A stretch of 46,427 nucleotides of DNA from Bordetella parapertussis. Lineage in GTDB: Bacteria > Pseudomonadota > Gammaproteobacteria > Burkholderiales > Burkholderiaceae_C. Position 1 is the first letter of the stretch. Each line of letters starts with the position of its first letter. Below, in pieces: positions 1 to 9,038 of the stretch. The stretch spans positions 1 to 46,427 of the forward strand of contig CAMDXA010000016.1 of the NCBI GenBank assembly GCA_945878065.1. Reading direction: 5' to 3'. The notes under the pieces are model-generated. The model was not told where the DNA came from. It did not search any database and worked only from the letters and a program-made list of their open reading frames with translations. A program made the position numbers and the translations under genes.

Positions 1-54
1 TGCAAAAGACTGTTCCAATAAGCCACTTCGACAGACTGACCCAAAGAAATCGCC

Positions 55-618
55 ATGGCACTCAAAGCCACCATCTACAAAGCCCAATTGCAAATCGCCG
101 ACATGGACCGCAACGTCTATGCGGACCACACGGTGGTGATTGCACGCCATCCCTCCGAAGCCGATGAACGCATGATGATCCGGCTGCTGGCCTTCGCGCT
201 GAATGTCGCGGCGGATGACAACAAAGGCAAGCTCGAGTTCGCCAAGGACCTTTGGGACGTGGACGAGGCCGCACTCTGGCACAAGGATTACACCGATGCC
301 ATCCTGCACTGGATCGACGTCGGCCAGCCCGACGACAAACGCCTGATGAAAGCCGCCGGCCGGGCCGAGCGCGTTACCGTGCTGAGCTTTTCCAGCAGCA
401 CGCCGGTGTGGTGGAAAGCGATTGAAACCAAACTCACGCGGGCGGCCAACCTGGTGGTCTGGCAAATTGACGCTGCCGAAAGCCAGGCGCTGGCCAAGCT
501 GGCCAACCGCACCATGCAGCTGCAAGTGACGGTGCAAGACGGCACCGTGTGGATGAACACCGGCAGCGAGTCGGTAGAAATCACCCCGCGCCGCTTGAGC
601 GCTCCGCGTGCGGGCTAA
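55..618 (+). CDS. yaeQ: YaeQ family protein
   Basis: The 187-residue product matches the YaeQ family along its whole length: it opens MALKATIYKAQLQIADMDR, carries the family core around RHPSEADERMMIRLLAFAL (about residues 31-49), then the DLWDVDEAALW segment and the GRAERVTVLSF strand. YaeQ proteins have a PD-(D/E)XK nuclease-like fold; E. coli yaeQ was once linked to suppression of rfaH haemolysin defects, but the biochemical role is unknown. No signal peptide or membrane segment is visible, so a cytoplasmic location is inferred. The ATG at 55 gives the usual family start and length. It stands alone, about 80 bp before an MFS gene on the same strand. Confidence 0.9.
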   Translation: MALKATIYKAQLQIADMDRNVYADHTVVIARHPSEADERMMIRLLAFALNVAADDNKGKLEFAKDLWDVDEAALWHKDYTDAILHWIDVGQPDDKRLMKAAGRAERVTVLSFSSSTPVWWKAIETKLTRAANLVVWQIDAAESQALAKLANRTMQLQVTVQDGTVWMNTGSESVEITPRRLSAPRAG

Positions 619-696
619 AAAAAACCGGCCGACGCTCAGTCGCAGCTAAGATGCGTCACCCACCCGCTAACGTCATGGTTTGACGCATGCTGACCG

Positions 697-1884
697 GTGC
701 GGCTTTTGATCACCCTGACGCCCTTCATGCCCCCCATTCTTTATTTCTTTGCGCTCTGCAACCTGGTCATTGGCAGTGGCGCTTTTGTGCTGGGCGGCAT
801 CTTGCAGCCTTTGAGCACCTCGCTGGGTATCAGCGTGGCAGCGGCCGGTCAGGCCATGACCGCCTATGCCTTGGCCACCGCCTTGCTTGCGCCTATGTTG
901 ATCGTGCTGACAGTCAAATGGCCGCGCAGGCGCGCTATTCAGCTGGCGCTGGGCTTGTTCACGGCTGGCTGTGTGGCGTGCGCGCTGGCACCCAATCTGA
1001 CGCTGCTGTTACTGGGCAGGGTGCTGATGGGCGCCGGCGCCATGTTCACGGCCCTGGTGTCGGCACTGGCTGTCAGCATGGTGCCTCCTGCGCTGCGCGG
1101 GCGGGCGCTGTCCATCACGTTTTTAGGTATGAGCGTGAGCTACGCGGTGGGCATTCCCATCGGTGCCTGGTTAGGTTTTGAATACGGCTGGCGTGTGCCG
1201 GTCTGGCTGTCTGCGGGGGCCAGTCTGGCGGCGCTGATCTCCGTGCATTGGCTGGTACCCGGCAATCTGGCGAGCGCCGGAGCTGGCTTTGCCGGCTTTC
1301 GTGCAGCGGCCAGGCAATCTGCCGTACTGCGACTTTGGCTGCGCACCCTGCTTTACTTTGTGGCGGTTTTCAGCGTCTTTGCCTACATCGGGCCGGGGTT
1401 GCAAGCGCTCAACCCCATGAGCTCGACCGCGCTGTCGGTGACGCTGGGTCTGTTTGGTCTGGCCGGTGTGGCGGGCACGCTCAGCGGCGGCTGGGCCAAT
1501 GACCGCTTTGGCTCGCTGCGGTGCCTGCGGGTGCAACTGAGCGTACTGACCCTCATGATGGTCTTGCTGCCACTGACCGTCGGCCACCCGCTGCTGAGTT
1601 TGTCGACCTTGATGATTTGGGGGATTGCCGGTTTCGGCATGATGTCACCACAGCAAAGCCGGCTGGCCAGTCTGTCGCCCACGCAAGCGCCTTTGCTGCT
1701 GAGCCTGAACGGCTCCATGCTCTACCTGGGCACCGCCCTGGGAAGCATTGTCAGCGGCAGCCTGCTGAGCCAGGTGGGCTTTGCCAATCTTGGCTGGGTC
1801 GGCTTGCCTTTCGGCATTCTGGCGCTGCTCACACTGGCCTTTGACCGCAACCTGGTGCCCTCGAAAGCGCACGCCGCTGCTTGA
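697..1884 (+). CDS. MFS transporter (DHA1-type, about 12 TM)
   Basis: The 395-residue hydrophobic protein has the major facilitator layout: about twelve membrane spans in two halves, with the first half carrying LLLLGRVLMGAGAMFTALVS (TM4 region) and RGRALSITFLGMSVSYAVG (TM5). This resembles the drug:H+ antiporter / sugar-efflux (AraJ-like) branch, so a small-molecule exporter in the inner membrane is the likely role; the substrate cannot be told. The longest frame starts with GTG at 697; an in-frame ATG at 727 (MPPILYFFALCNL) would begin just before TM1 and is an equally good start. No partner gene is adjacent, so it seems monocistronic. Confidence 0.85.
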   Translation: MRLLITLTPFMPPILYFFALCNLVIGSGAFVLGGILQPLSTSLGISVAAAGQAMTAYALATALLAPMLIVLTVKWPRRRAIQLALGLFTAGCVACALAPNLTLLLLGRVLMGAGAMFTALVSALAVSMVPPALRGRALSITFLGMSVSYAVGIPIGAWLGFEYGWRVPVWLSAGASLAALISVHWLVPGNLASAGAGFAGFRAAARQSAVLRLWLRTLLYFVAVFSVFAYIGPGLQALNPMSSTALSVTLGLFGLAGVAGTLSGGWANDRFGSLRCLRVQLSVLTLMMVLLPLTVGHPLLSLSTLMIWGIAGFGMMSPQQSRLASLSPTQAPLLLSLNGSMLYLGTALGSIVSGSLLSQVGFANLGWVGLPFGILALLTLAFDRNLVPSKAHAAA

Positions 1885-1947
1885 GTACGAGCCAACTTTC
1901 TGCCATGCCAGCCGCAGCTCAGGCTCGGCCCAACATAAAATAATTAT

Positions 1948-1970
1948 AAAATACTAAAAATAAGTATTTT
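1948..1970. promoter_or_regulatory. AT-rich inverted repeat upstream of bactofilin gene
   Basis: The 206-bp gap between the MFS gene and the bactofilin gene is strikingly AT-rich. It holds AAAATACT (1948-1955) and AGTATTTT (1963-1970), perfect 8-bp arms with a 7-nt AT spacer, followed by a T-rich stretch. It could be an operator in the bactofilin promoter region or a weak terminator of the MFS gene; the sequence does not decide. Confidence 0.35.
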
Positions 1971-2090
1971 TAAGTTACAAAGTATTAATTTTCTTCAAAA
2001 GACTCTAAGATGGATTTGAGTTGAAAACTCGCGCCGGCAGCCTCTTTCCGCCCGCAGATCTCAAACAATCTCAATCAAGGAGTTCGAAGG

Positions 2091-2534
2091 ATGTTCAAAA
2101 AACTCAAGCCCCTGACGCGTTCCGAAAGCATGGAGCGCATAGAGACGGTCATCGGCCCGGGCACTACGGTGAATGGCGACCTGATGCTCATCGACAGCGT
2201 GCGCATTGACGGCAAGGTCATAGGCGATATACAGGCCAGCCAAAGCAACAGGGCAACGGTGGCGATTGGCCCCACAGGTGAGGTGGTTGGCCACATCAGC
2301 GCCTTCAGGGTCATCGTGGCCGGCAAGGTCGAGGGCAATATCGCCGCGTTAGAGCGGGTGGAGCTCAGTCATGATTGCCTGGTGCAAGGCGATATTTCAT
2401 ACAGCTCCATCAACGTGCAGCACGGTGCGCGTCTGCAGGGCTTGGTCATACAGAAGCTGCCCCAGGCAGCTTCTGCAGGCAATGCGGAACAAGCCATCTT
2501 GGCCATTCGCAAGGCTCAGGAAACTGCGCGCTGA
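2091..2534 (+). CDS. Bactofilin family protein (orphan copy)
   Basis: The 147-residue protein is a bactofilin: after a short N-terminal tail it has the repeating right-handed beta-helix pattern (about residues 20-125) with signature segments IDSVRIDGKVIGDIQ and VIVAGKVEGNIAALERVEL, and a short flexible C-terminus. Bactofilins self-assemble into nucleotide-free filaments at the membrane and scaffold cell-wall enzymes and shape or stalk functions. AAGGAG stands about 10 nt before the ATG at 2091, supporting this start. Unlike the second copy at 36818-37252, this one has no peptidase neighbour. The two paralogs share most of the beta-helix core but differ in both tails, which suggests different partners. 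Confidence 0.93.
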   Translation: MFKKLKPLTRSESMERIETVIGPGTTVNGDLMLIDSVRIDGKVIGDIQASQSNRATVAIGPTGEVVGHISAFRVIVAGKVEGNIAALERVELSHDCLVQGDISYSSINVQHGARLQGLVIQKLPQAASAGNAEQAILAIRKAQETAR

Positions 2535-2570
2535 CAAGCCACTGGGGCGGCGGGTCGCCAGGGTAGCGAC

Positions 2571-3140
2571 TTAAGACGACTGCAGGCCCAGCGCTTTCCA
2601 ACCGGCGTGACCGAGCTTTTCCAGCGTTTTGATGTTTTCTTCAAAGATGGTTTCAGCCTCGGGAAAAGCCTCCACGGCTTTTTCAACGCTGGCTTCGCGC
2701 AGAAGGTGCAGCATGGCAAAAGGCGCGCGGTTGGTGTAGTTGCTGATGTCGTCCGGCTCAGTGCCGTCAAACTGAAAGCGCGGGTGAAAGCTGGCGAGTT
2801 GAATGACGCCCTCCAACCCGTGCTCTTCAACCACGCCGTCAGCCACTTCCAGAAAATCATTGAAGTCCAGAAAGTCTTCGAACAACGCCGCGTGAATGAG
2901 CAGCGTGGTGTCAATCTCATCGGCTGGCGTGGCCACCAGCAAATCCAGCTCGCGGTCCAGTTCTTCCAGCAAATCATCCGCATGCCGCGCCCGGCTGACC
3001 ACCAGCCGCACCTGGTTCTTGACGTACACCGCCTTGGCAAACGGGCACAGGTTCAGCCCGATCACGGCTTTTTCGAGCCAGATACGGGTGGCTGCGAGTA
3101 TTTCTTCTTCAATAATCAAAGCGCCCCCACGGTCGCGCAC
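2571..3140 (-). CDS. DUF1415 domain-containing protein
   Basis: The 189-residue soluble protein is recognised as DUF1415 by the conserved N-terminal block WLEKAVIGLNLCPFAKAVY (about 21-39), containing an invariant Cys, and the later block LASFHPRFQFDGTEPDD with a YTNRAPFAMLHLLRE motif. Family members are cytoplasmic proteins of unknown function common in beta- and gammaproteobacteria. The start is uncertain: the longest frame begins with GTG at 3140, while TTG at 3119 is also possible; neither has a clear ribosome site. It converges with the bactofilin gene across 36 bp and lies downstream of ettA on the same strand, separated by a hairpin-rich gap. Confidence 0.85.
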   Translation of the reverse strand: MRDRGGALIIEEEILAATRIWLEKAVIGLNLCPFAKAVYVKNQVRLVVSRARHADDLLEELDRELDLLVATPADEIDTTLLIHAALFEDFLDFNDFLEVADGVVEEHGLEGVIQLASFHPRFQFDGTEPDDISNYTNRAPFAMLHLLREASVEKAVEAFPEAETIFEENIKTLEKLGHAGWKALGLQSS

Positions 3141-3155
3141 TGTGTGTCGCTCCCT

Positions 3156-3198
3156 GCCCCCAGAGGGGGCCGCCCCGCCTGTGGCCCGGCAAAGCCGG
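3156..3198. repeat. GC-rich hairpin cluster between ettA and DUF1415 gene
   Basis: GCCCCCAGAGGGGGC at 3156-3170 is a perfect hairpin (6-bp stem, AGA loop). It is followed by CCGGC-AAA-GCCGG at 3186-3198 and a further GGTTCC/GGAAC pairing just beyond. There is no T-run, so it is not a classical terminator. CCCCCTCTGGGGG-type elements recur between genes in Comamonadaceae genomes from my general knowledge; a dispersed REP-like element is the best reading. Confidence 0.5.
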
Positions 3199-3240
3199 TT
3201 CCACGGCCGGAACTTGCAAATCTATCCTTCAACCCGAGCA

Positions 3241-4905
3241 TTACTTCAACGCTTTGAAGCGCATGCGTTTGGGCTTGGCACCCTCTTCACCCAGGCGTTT
3301 CTTCTTGTCCGCTTCGTATTCCTGGTAGTTGCCATCAAAGAAGGTCCACTGGCTGTCACCTTCTGCCGCCAGGATGTGTGTGGCAATGCGGTCCAGGAAC
3401 CAGCGGTCGTGGCTGATCACCATGATGCTGCCAGCGAATTCCAGCAAAGCGTCTTCCAAGGCACGCAAGGTTTCCACGTCCAAGTCGTTGGACGGTTCGT
3501 CCAGCATCAACACGTTGCCGCCGGCGATCAAAGTTTTGGCCAGATGCAAACGCCCGCGTTCACCACCGGAGAGCGTGCCCACACGTTTTTGCTGGTCGCC
3601 GCCGTTGAAGTTGAAGCGGCCGCAATACGCACGACTGGCCATTTCAAAGCGGCCCACGGTCAATATGTCTAAGCCGCCGGAGACATCTTCCCAGACGGTT
3701 TTTTCGTTCGCCAGGTCGTCGCGGTTCTGGTCAACAAACGCCATCTTCACGGTTTGGCCGAGCTTGATCTCGCCGCTGTCGGGTTGCTCTTTGCCCGCGA
3801 TCATGCGGAACAAGGTGGATTTACCAGCACCATTAGGGCCGATGATGCCGACGATGGCGCCAGCCGGTACTTTGAAGCTCAGGTTATCGATCAACACACG
3901 GTCGCCGAAAGATTTGCTGACATTGGTAAATTCAATGACTTCATGGCCCAAACGCTCGGCCACGGGAATGAAAATCTCTTGCGTCTCGTTGCGCTTTTGG
4001 TATTCGAAATCAGACAGTTCTTCGAAGCGGGCAATACGCGCCTTGCTCTTGGCTTGGCGGCCTTTGGGGTTTTGGCGCACCCAGTCCAGTTCTTTCTTCA
4101 AGGCCTTGGCGCGCGCCTCTTCGCCTTTTTGCTCTTTCTCCAAACGGTCCTGCTTTTGCTCCAGCCAGGTCGTGTAGTTGCCTTTGTACGGAATGCCGTG
4201 GCCGCGGTCGAGTTCCAAAATCCACTCGGCGGCGTTGTCCAGGAAATAGCGGTCGTGGGTGATGGCCACCACGGTGCCGGAGAAACGCGACAAAAACTGT
4301 TCCAGCCAATCGACAGACTCGGCATCCAAGTGGTTGGTCGGTTCGTCAAGCAACAACATATCGGGTTTGGACAGCAGCAATTGACAGAGCGCGACGCGGC
4401 GTTTTTCACCGCCGGACAAATGCTCGATCACCGCATCCCAAGGCGGCAGGCGCAGCGCATCGGCGGCGATTTCCAACTGGTGCTCGCTGTTGTCACTGCC
4501 AGCCGCGGCGATGATGGCTTCCAACTGGCCTTGCTCGGCAGCGAGCGCATCAAAGTCGGCGTTCTCTTCAGCGTAAGCCGCATACACCTCTTCCAGGCGT
4601 TGTTTGGCTTGAATCACTTCTTCCATGCCGCCTTCCACTGCTTCGCGCACGGTTTGTTCGGGACGCAGCTTTGGCTCTTGCGGCAAATAACCGATGCGCA
4701 AACCTGCCATGGGCTGGGCTTCGCCCTCGATTTCCTTGTCGATACCGGCCATGATTTTGAGCAGCGTCGATTTGCCCGAACCGTTCAAACCCAGCACACC
4801 AATCTTGGCGCCCGGGAAAAAGCTCAGCGATATGTCTTTCAGGATATGGCGCTTGGGCGGCACGATTTTGCCGACCCGGTTCATGGTGAAAACGTATTGG
4901 GACAT
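3241..4905 (-). CDS. ettA: Energy-dependent translational throttle protein EttA (ABC-F)
   Basis: This is an ABC-F ATPase with two nucleotide-binding domains and no membrane segments. The first domain has Walker A GLNGSGKST and signature LSGGEKRRVALC; the second has GPNGAGKST and LSGGERGRLHLAKTL. The P-site tRNA interaction motif region lies between the domains, with a lysine/glutamate-rich linker. EttA binds the ribosomal E site and gates the first translation steps according to the ATP/ADP ratio. I chose ATG at 4905 (MSQYVFTMNRVGK), giving 554 residues against 555 in E. coli; an in-frame ATG at 4932 would add nine atypical residues. The sequence ends with the basic tail typical of the family. 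Confidence 0.95.
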   Translation of the reverse strand: MSQYVFTMNRVGKIVPPKRHILKDISLSFFPGAKIGVLGLNGSGKSTLLKIMAGIDKEIEGEAQPMAGLRIGYLPQEPKLRPEQTVREAVEGGMEEVIQAKQRLEEVYAAYAEENADFDALAAEQGQLEAIIAAAGSDNSEHQLEIAADALRLPPWDAVIEHLSGGEKRRVALCQLLLSKPDMLLLDEPTNHLDAESVDWLEQFLSRFSGTVVAITHDRYFLDNAAEWILELDRGHGIPYKGNYTTWLEQKQDRLEKEQKGEEARAKALKKELDWVRQNPKGRQAKSKARIARFEELSDFEYQKRNETQEIFIPVAERLGHEVIEFTNVSKSFGDRVLIDNLSFKVPAGAIVGIIGPNGAGKSTLFRMIAGKEQPDSGEIKLGQTVKMAFVDQNRDDLANEKTVWEDVSGGLDILTVGRFEMASRAYCGRFNFNGGDQQKRVGTLSGGERGRLHLAKTLIAGGNVLMLDEPSNDLDVETLRALEDALLEFAGSIMVISHDRWFLDRIATHILAAEGDSQWTFFDGNYQEYEADKKKRLGEEGAKPKRMRFKALK

Positions 4906-5060
4906 GGAATGACTCTCTGGGCTGTGCGCCACACAGCGTGGCGGCGGGTAAGTGGGGATTATCTCTGCTTCAAGTGACGTCTTTTTGTTTGGAATGAATA
5001 AGGCTCGACCGTCAACAGCAAATACATGTGATTGGCGATCAATAAGCTCTCGGATTTAGA

Positions 5061-5501
5061 TCAGTCAGCACAGTGGTTTTGACTGAACTCATTCAAGGAC
5101 AAGATGGAACAGGCACAAGCCTGTTCAAACTCGGCAGCTATAGCCAGCAAATCAAAGTCTCCAGACACTAGGAATTGAGCTTTTCCAACCACTGCTAGAT
5201 GCATGAACGGCAAATCCAACACATCGCGGCATTTGGGTACCCAGGGAGGTGGCTGCGGAACACGCACGGTTTCGGCATAAGGCAGGTAGTCGGCCAGCAA
5301 TTCGTCTTGTTCAGCTTGAGACAGACGGAACTTGGGATAAGCCAACACACGAATCAACTCTTGCACGGTGGCCGTACTAGCCAGCGGCAACACCAGCCCA
5401 CGCTGCCAGGCCAAGCGCAACCGACCAGCTGATCCGCCGCGAAACACCAAGGCAGACAACACCACATTGGTGTCCAACACGGCACGAACCGGGACGTTCA
5501 T
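5061..5501 (-). CDS. PIN domain toxin (COG1569-type)
   Basis: The 146-residue protein has the PIN RNase fold: AVLDTNVVLSALVFRGG at the N-terminus supplies the first acidic residue, a central conserved Glu is in VQELIRVLAYPKF, and DVLDLPFMHLA plus FLVSGDFDLLAI supply the C-terminal acidic residues. PIN toxins are Mg2+-dependent endoribonucleases neutralised by a partner antitoxin. Its ATG overlaps the end of the upstream AbrB-type gene by 4 bp, so the two are one translationally coupled toxin-antitoxin operon. All four acidic positions are visible, so the enzyme should be active. The RNA target cannot be predicted. Confidence 0.87.
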   Translation of the reverse strand: MNVPVRAVLDTNVVLSALVFRGGSAGRLRLAWQRGLVLPLASTATVQELIRVLAYPKFRLSQAEQDELLADYLPYAETVRVPQPPPWVPKCRDVLDLPFMHLAVVGKAQFLVSGDFDLLAIAAEFEQACACSILSLNEFSQNHCAD

Positions 5502-5833
5502 GCTTTGGATTTGGTCTTGTTGACGGCTGCCTTTTTGGCAGTGGCCTTTTGGGGTTTGGCTGGGCTTATTTCGTACACGGCAGCCGACTCATTGACCATC
5601 GCAGGAGCGGCCTGAGCCGAACGGCCCCAAGCCACTGCGGCGAACATGTCCTCTTCGGTCAGATCAAGCTCCCCGAGTTTGGCGCGCACCGCGTCCCCAC
5701 GCTGAATGCGCACCGGGGTAAGTATGAGTTGGCCACCGCGTGCCTCAACGTCAAAGTATTCGGTGGCACCCACGGCCTGCGTCAGGCTCTTGGGCAGGGT
5801 GAGCTGGTTTTTGGAAGTAATTTTGGCGAGCAT
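5498..5833 (-). CDS. AbrB/MazE/SpoVT-type antitoxin
   Basis: The first about 50 residues (MLAKITSKNQLTLPKSL... VEARGGQLILTPVRI) form the swapped-hairpin AbrB/MazE DNA-binding domain. The middle segment, with GELDLTEEDMFAAVAWGR, should bind and block the toxin. The tail is rich in Lys and Ala (AKKAAVNKTKSKA), an unusual basic extension that may add DNA affinity. As first gene of the pair it probably autorepresses the operon, as is common for this class. ATG at 5833 is the only start that includes the whole domain. It overlaps the PIN toxin gene by 4 bp. Confidence 0.85.
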   Translation of the reverse strand: MLAKITSKNQLTLPKSLTQAVGATEYFDVEARGGQLILTPVRIQRGDAVRAKLGELDLTEEDMFAAVAWGRSAQAAPAMVNESAAVYEISPAKPQKATAKKAAVNKTKSKA

Positions 5834-6155
5834 GGGATTATCCGAAAGAAAGGAATCCTTACTTTATATCAAAACCCGTTGTTTGTAAAAAGTAAAAAGC
5901 AGAGGCGCAAATTTTTCGCTTGCTGACAACAGGTAGCCTTTCTAGGGGGTTTAGACCTCTTTACGCTTTCATGCCACAATACCCTTCAGTTGATGCCACC
6001 AGTTGCTTCAACATCAGCGCTTCTGCTGGGGCCGGATCAAACCAAGCGTTTGTTACCTACCTGCCCAAATGTGTTTCCTCGGTCTTTAGCTGGCTGCCGC
6101 TTTTTTTGGCAGAACAGATCGAAACTCCAAGCGTCGCCCAACCGCGCGCTCCTTT
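5834..6155. other. Intergenic region between AbrB operon and rhlE
   Basis: This 322-bp divergent gap carries the toxin-antitoxin promoter on its left side and the rhlE leader on its right. Near 6094-6113 CTGCC and GGCAG flank a T-rich loop, a short hairpin about 45 bp before the rhlE ATG. A 79-codon open frame (5920-6159) has no coding character and no domain, so I do not call it. The long leader could carry post-transcriptional control of the helicase, but no known element is recognised. Confidence 0.4.
5863..5891 (-). promoter_or_regulatory. Possible sigma70 promoter of AbrB/PIN operon
   Basis: Reading the - strand, TTTTTA (5891-5886), a 17-bp spacer and TATAAA (5868-5863) lie about 30 bp before the antitoxin ATG. 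The -10 is good and the -35 is weak. This is the natural place for autoregulation by the antitoxin. Confidence 0.4.
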
Positions 6156-7931
6156 ATGAATTTTGATGAATTGAACCTGGCTCCGGCCATATTGAAAGCT
6201 GTGCGCGAGCAAGGCTACGACTCCCCTACCCCTATTCAGGCACAAGCCATTCCCGCCGTTCTGGCTGGACAAGACTTGCTGGCTGGTGCCCAAACCGGCA
6301 CCGGCAAAACAGCGGCCTTCACCTTGCCCATGCTGCACAAACTCAGCATGAGTCGCAGTGCCAACAACCGCTTCGGCGTGTTTGGTGTTCGCGCTTTGGT
6401 GCTGACGCCCACACGCGAGCTTGCAGCGCAAGTCGAAGAGTCGGTGCGCACCTACGGCAAATACCTGCAATTGCAATCCGCCGTCATCTTCGGCGGTGTT
6501 GGCATGGCCGCGCAAATCAAGGCCTTGAAAAAAGGCGTGGATATTCTGGTGGCCACGCCCGGTCGCTTGCTGGATTTGCAGCAACAAGGTTTTCTGGATT
6601 TATCCACCGTGCAAATTCTGGTGCTAGACGAAGCCGACCGCATGCTCGACATGGGTTTTGTCCATGACGTGAAAAAAGTGTTGGCGCTGGTGCCCAAGGA
6701 CAAACAAAGTCTGTTGTTCTCGGCCACCTTCAGCCAAGAAATTCGCGACCTGGCCGCGCAGTTGCTGCACAACCCGCAAAACATTCAAGTCACCCCTGAA
6801 AACACCACGGTGCAATTGATCACGCAAGTGATTCACCCGGTGGGTCGCAGCCAGAAAAAAGCACTGCTCGCGCACATCATCGAACGCAAGCAATGGAGCC
6901 AGGTGCTGGTGTTTTGCCGCACCAAGTTCGGCGCCAACCATGTGGCTGAGTTTTTGAACAAACAAGGCATCACCGCCATGGCGTTGCACGGCAACAAAAG
7001 CCAGACCGCTCGCACGCAAGCGCTGGCCGGTTTCAAGAGCGGTGACATTCGCGTCTTGGTGGCCACCGACATCGCGGCACGCGGCATCGACATTGACGAT
7101 TTACCGCATGTGGTGAATTACGAAATTCCGAATATCAGCGAAGACTATGTGCACCGCATTGGCCGCACCGGTCGCGCCGGTGCCAGTGGAGAAGCAGTCA
7201 GTTTGGTGTCCTTGGATGAGGAAGGTTTTATGGAAGAAATTGAAAAATTCACACGTCAGACCATTGCGGTTGAAAAGGTCGAGGGCTTCGGTCCGGCACC
7301 TGACGAGCGCGCCGAGCCCATTGCCATGGGTCGCCAGACATTGTGGGGCGGTGTTGGCAAACCGCCGAGCCGCGATGTGATGGCTTCTGCCGCCCGCGCT
7401 GCCCGCCAAGAAATGATGGAGCGCATTCGCGAGAAAAAAGGCAGTGCCCCGCGCAATGACAACCGCAACGACGGCCAGCGCGCTGAACCGCGTGGCGACC
7501 GCCCTGCTCGTCCACCGCAAGCCGCCAAACCGGCAGGCGCCCATCCTGGTTCGCGTCCGCCTCCACCCAGACGCGATCGCAATGACCGTGGCCCGCGTGC
7601 AGCAGCTCCTGTGCACGCACAAGGACATGATGACCACGACAGTCAACCACCGCGCCATTTCGAAGATGACTTTCAACCTCGCGCCAATGCCCACCTGGGC
7701 ACGCAAAGCGGCGTGAATGCATTCGGACATAAATCAGGCGGCGGCGCAGGCCGTCAACCAGATCCAACCATGACCTCAGTCGATTTACTCAGCCGCAACA
7801 ACCGTGGTGGCGGTGGCGCCAAACGCCGCAGCGGCGGTGGTGCTGGCGGTGGCGGAAAACCGGGCGGCTTCGGCGGCGGCGGGCCTAAGCGCAGCGGTGG
7901 TGGCGGTGGCGGTGGCGGCTACGGTCGCTGA
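6156..7931 (+). CDS. rhlE: DEAD-box ATP-dependent RNA helicase RhlE
   Basis: The 591-residue protein contains the full DEAD-box core: Q motif GYDSPTPIQ, Walker A AQTGTGKT (about 46-53), PTRELA, DEAD at 158-161, SAT in [15 protein letters not shown] and HRIGRTGR. It unwinds short RNA duplexes with ATP in ribosome assembly and mRNA turnover; the sequence pattern fits the RhlE subfamily. The C-terminal 200 residues are disordered and basic, ending in a long Gly/Arg/Ser-rich tail ([17 protein letters not shown]...) that should bind RNA or promote condensates. The tail is encoded by GGC/GGT-rich low-complexity DNA (about 7800-7930). It is monocistronic after a 322-bp leader region. Confidence 0.93.
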   Translation: MNFDELNLAPAILKAVREQGYDSPTPIQAQAIPAVLAGQDLLAGAQTGTGKTAAFTLPMLHKLSMSRSANNRFGVFGVRALVLTPTRELAAQVEESVRTYGKYLQLQSAVIFGGVGMAAQIKALKKGVDILVATPGRLLDLQQQGFLDLSTVQILVLDEADRMLDMGFVHDVKKVLALVPKDKQSLLFSATFSQEIRDLAAQLLHNPQNIQVTPENTTVQLITQVIHPVGRSQKKALLAHIIERKQWSQVLVFCRTKFGANHVAEFLNKQGITAMALHGNKSQTARTQALAGFKSGDIRVLVATDIAARGIDIDDLPHVVNYEIPNISEDYVHRIGRTGRAGASGEAVSLVSLDEEGFMEEIEKFTRQTIAVEKVEGFGPAPDERAEPIAMGRQTLWGGVGKPPSRDVMASAARAARQEMMERIREKKGSAPRNDNRNDGQRAEPRGDRPARPPQAAKPAGAHPGSRPPPPRRDRNDRGPRAAAPVHAQGHDDHDSQPPRHFEDDFQPRANAHLGTQSGVNAFGHKSGGGAGRQPDPTMTSVDLLSRNNRGGGGAKRRSGGGAGGGGKPGGFGGGGPKRSGGGGGGGGYGR

Positions 7932-8005
7932 GTCACATCAAGCAACTTGCCATACGCACACAACGAGGGCTTACAAGCTGCCCTCACTGATCAATAGTCA
8001 GACCT

Positions 8006-8935
8006 TTAAGCGCATTCCGGTACCAACGCCGGAATTGGCTTGGCTTCAAAGTAAGCCGCCATATTTGCCAAGCACAAATCGGCCATGGCTTTGCGTGTTT
8101 GCTGTGTCGCACTTCCAATGTGCGGCACCAGCACCGTGTTTTGCGCCAACCTCAGTTCACCGGGTACACGCGGTTCTTCAGCAAACACATCCAGTGCTGC
8201 GCCGGCAATGGTTTTCTTTTGCAGTGCTTCGATCAAGGCGTTTTGGTCCACCACAGAACCACGCGCCACATTGATCAAATAACCTTTGGGGCCCAAGGCA
8301 GCCAGCACTTCGGCATTCACCAAATGTTTGGTGGCCGCACCGCCGGGCGTGATGACGACCAGGTAATCCACATTCGCGGCCAATTCTGTGACTGAAGAAA
8401 AGTAGGTATAGCCCACGCCCTGTACTTTGTTGCGCGAGGTGTAGGCGATGGACATGTCAAACGCCAAGGCACGTTTGGCAATCGCTTGGCCGATGCGTCC
8501 CATGCCGATCAAGCCCAATCGAGCGCCACTCATTTTGGTGCTGAGCGGAAACGGACCATCCACCCAATCGCTGTTGCGCACAAATTTGTCGGCTTGCGGC
8601 AAACGACGCGCGATCGACAACATCAAGCCCAAGGCCAGGTCAGCGACATCGTCATTCAACACGCCGGGGGTATGCGCCACTTTGATGCCACGTTCTTTGG
8701 CGGCAGCCACATCAACACCGTCGTAGCCGACACCGCAAATAGAAATGAATTCAAGGGCCGGAAACAGCGCCATGAATTTTTTATCAATCACCGCATCCCC
8801 GCCGCCCACCATGGCTCGAATACGCTGCAAGGCGCTGGGGTCTGTGATGTGCTCTCGATCGTGCACGAGGTAGTTGGCTTGTAGATCGGACATCAAACCG
8901 GAGGCCAGATTGGTGACACGCAAAATTTCTATCAT
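8006..8935 (-). CDS. 2-hydroxyacid dehydrogenase (NAD(P)-dependent, GhrB-like)
   Basis: From ATG 8935 the product is 309 residues and shows the D-isomer 2-hydroxyacid dehydrogenase fold: a Rossmann motif GMGRIG (144-149) and the catalytic triad Arg225 (in VARGS), Glu254 (in FAEEP) and His272 (in PHIGSA). It should reduce a 2-keto acid such as glyoxylate, hydroxypyruvate or a sugar-derived keto acid. AAAGGAGT sits 5 nt before the chosen ATG; the longer open frame to 9010 lacks family sequence. It is divergent from the IlvD/Edd dehydratase across a 103-bp shared promoter region, which points to joint control in sugar-acid metabolism. Exact substrate unknown. Confidence 0.88.
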   Translation of the reverse strand: MIEILRVTNLASGLMSDLQANYLVHDREHITDPSALQRIRAMVGGGDAVIDKKFMALFPALEFISICGVGYDGVDVAAAKERGIKVAHTPGVLNDDVADLALGLMLSIARRLPQADKFVRNSDWVDGPFPLSTKMSGARLGLIGMGRIGQAIAKRALAFDMSIAYTSRNKVQGVGYTYFSSVTELAANVDYLVVITPGGAATKHLVNAEVLAALGPKGYLINVARGSVVDQNALIEALQKKTIAGAALDVFAEEPRVPGELRLAQNTVLVPHIGSATQQTRKAMADLCLANMAAYFEAKPIPALVPECA

Positions 8936-9038
8936 GATGACTCCTTTAAGACTGGGCTCCGTATAAACACCACACTGCATGAGGCTTTGGCAAAGGTAGT
9001 ATAGGCACACTCACCATTTTTTCTCACAGGCCAATTCA

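Noticed and set aside
3754..4977. 407-codon open frame on the + strand opposite ettA
   Set aside because: It mirrors the ABC-F gene, which has all motifs. The reverse frame has no recognisable family and no ribosome site.
5920..6159. 79-codon open frame before rhlE
   Set aside because: No ribosome site, no domain, and it runs into the rhlE start; treated as leader.
7800..7931. Repetitive GGC/GGT stretch that could be taken for a repeat array
   Set aside because: It encodes the Gly/Arg-rich tail of RhlE in frame up to its stop; low complexity, not an independent repeat or CRISPR.
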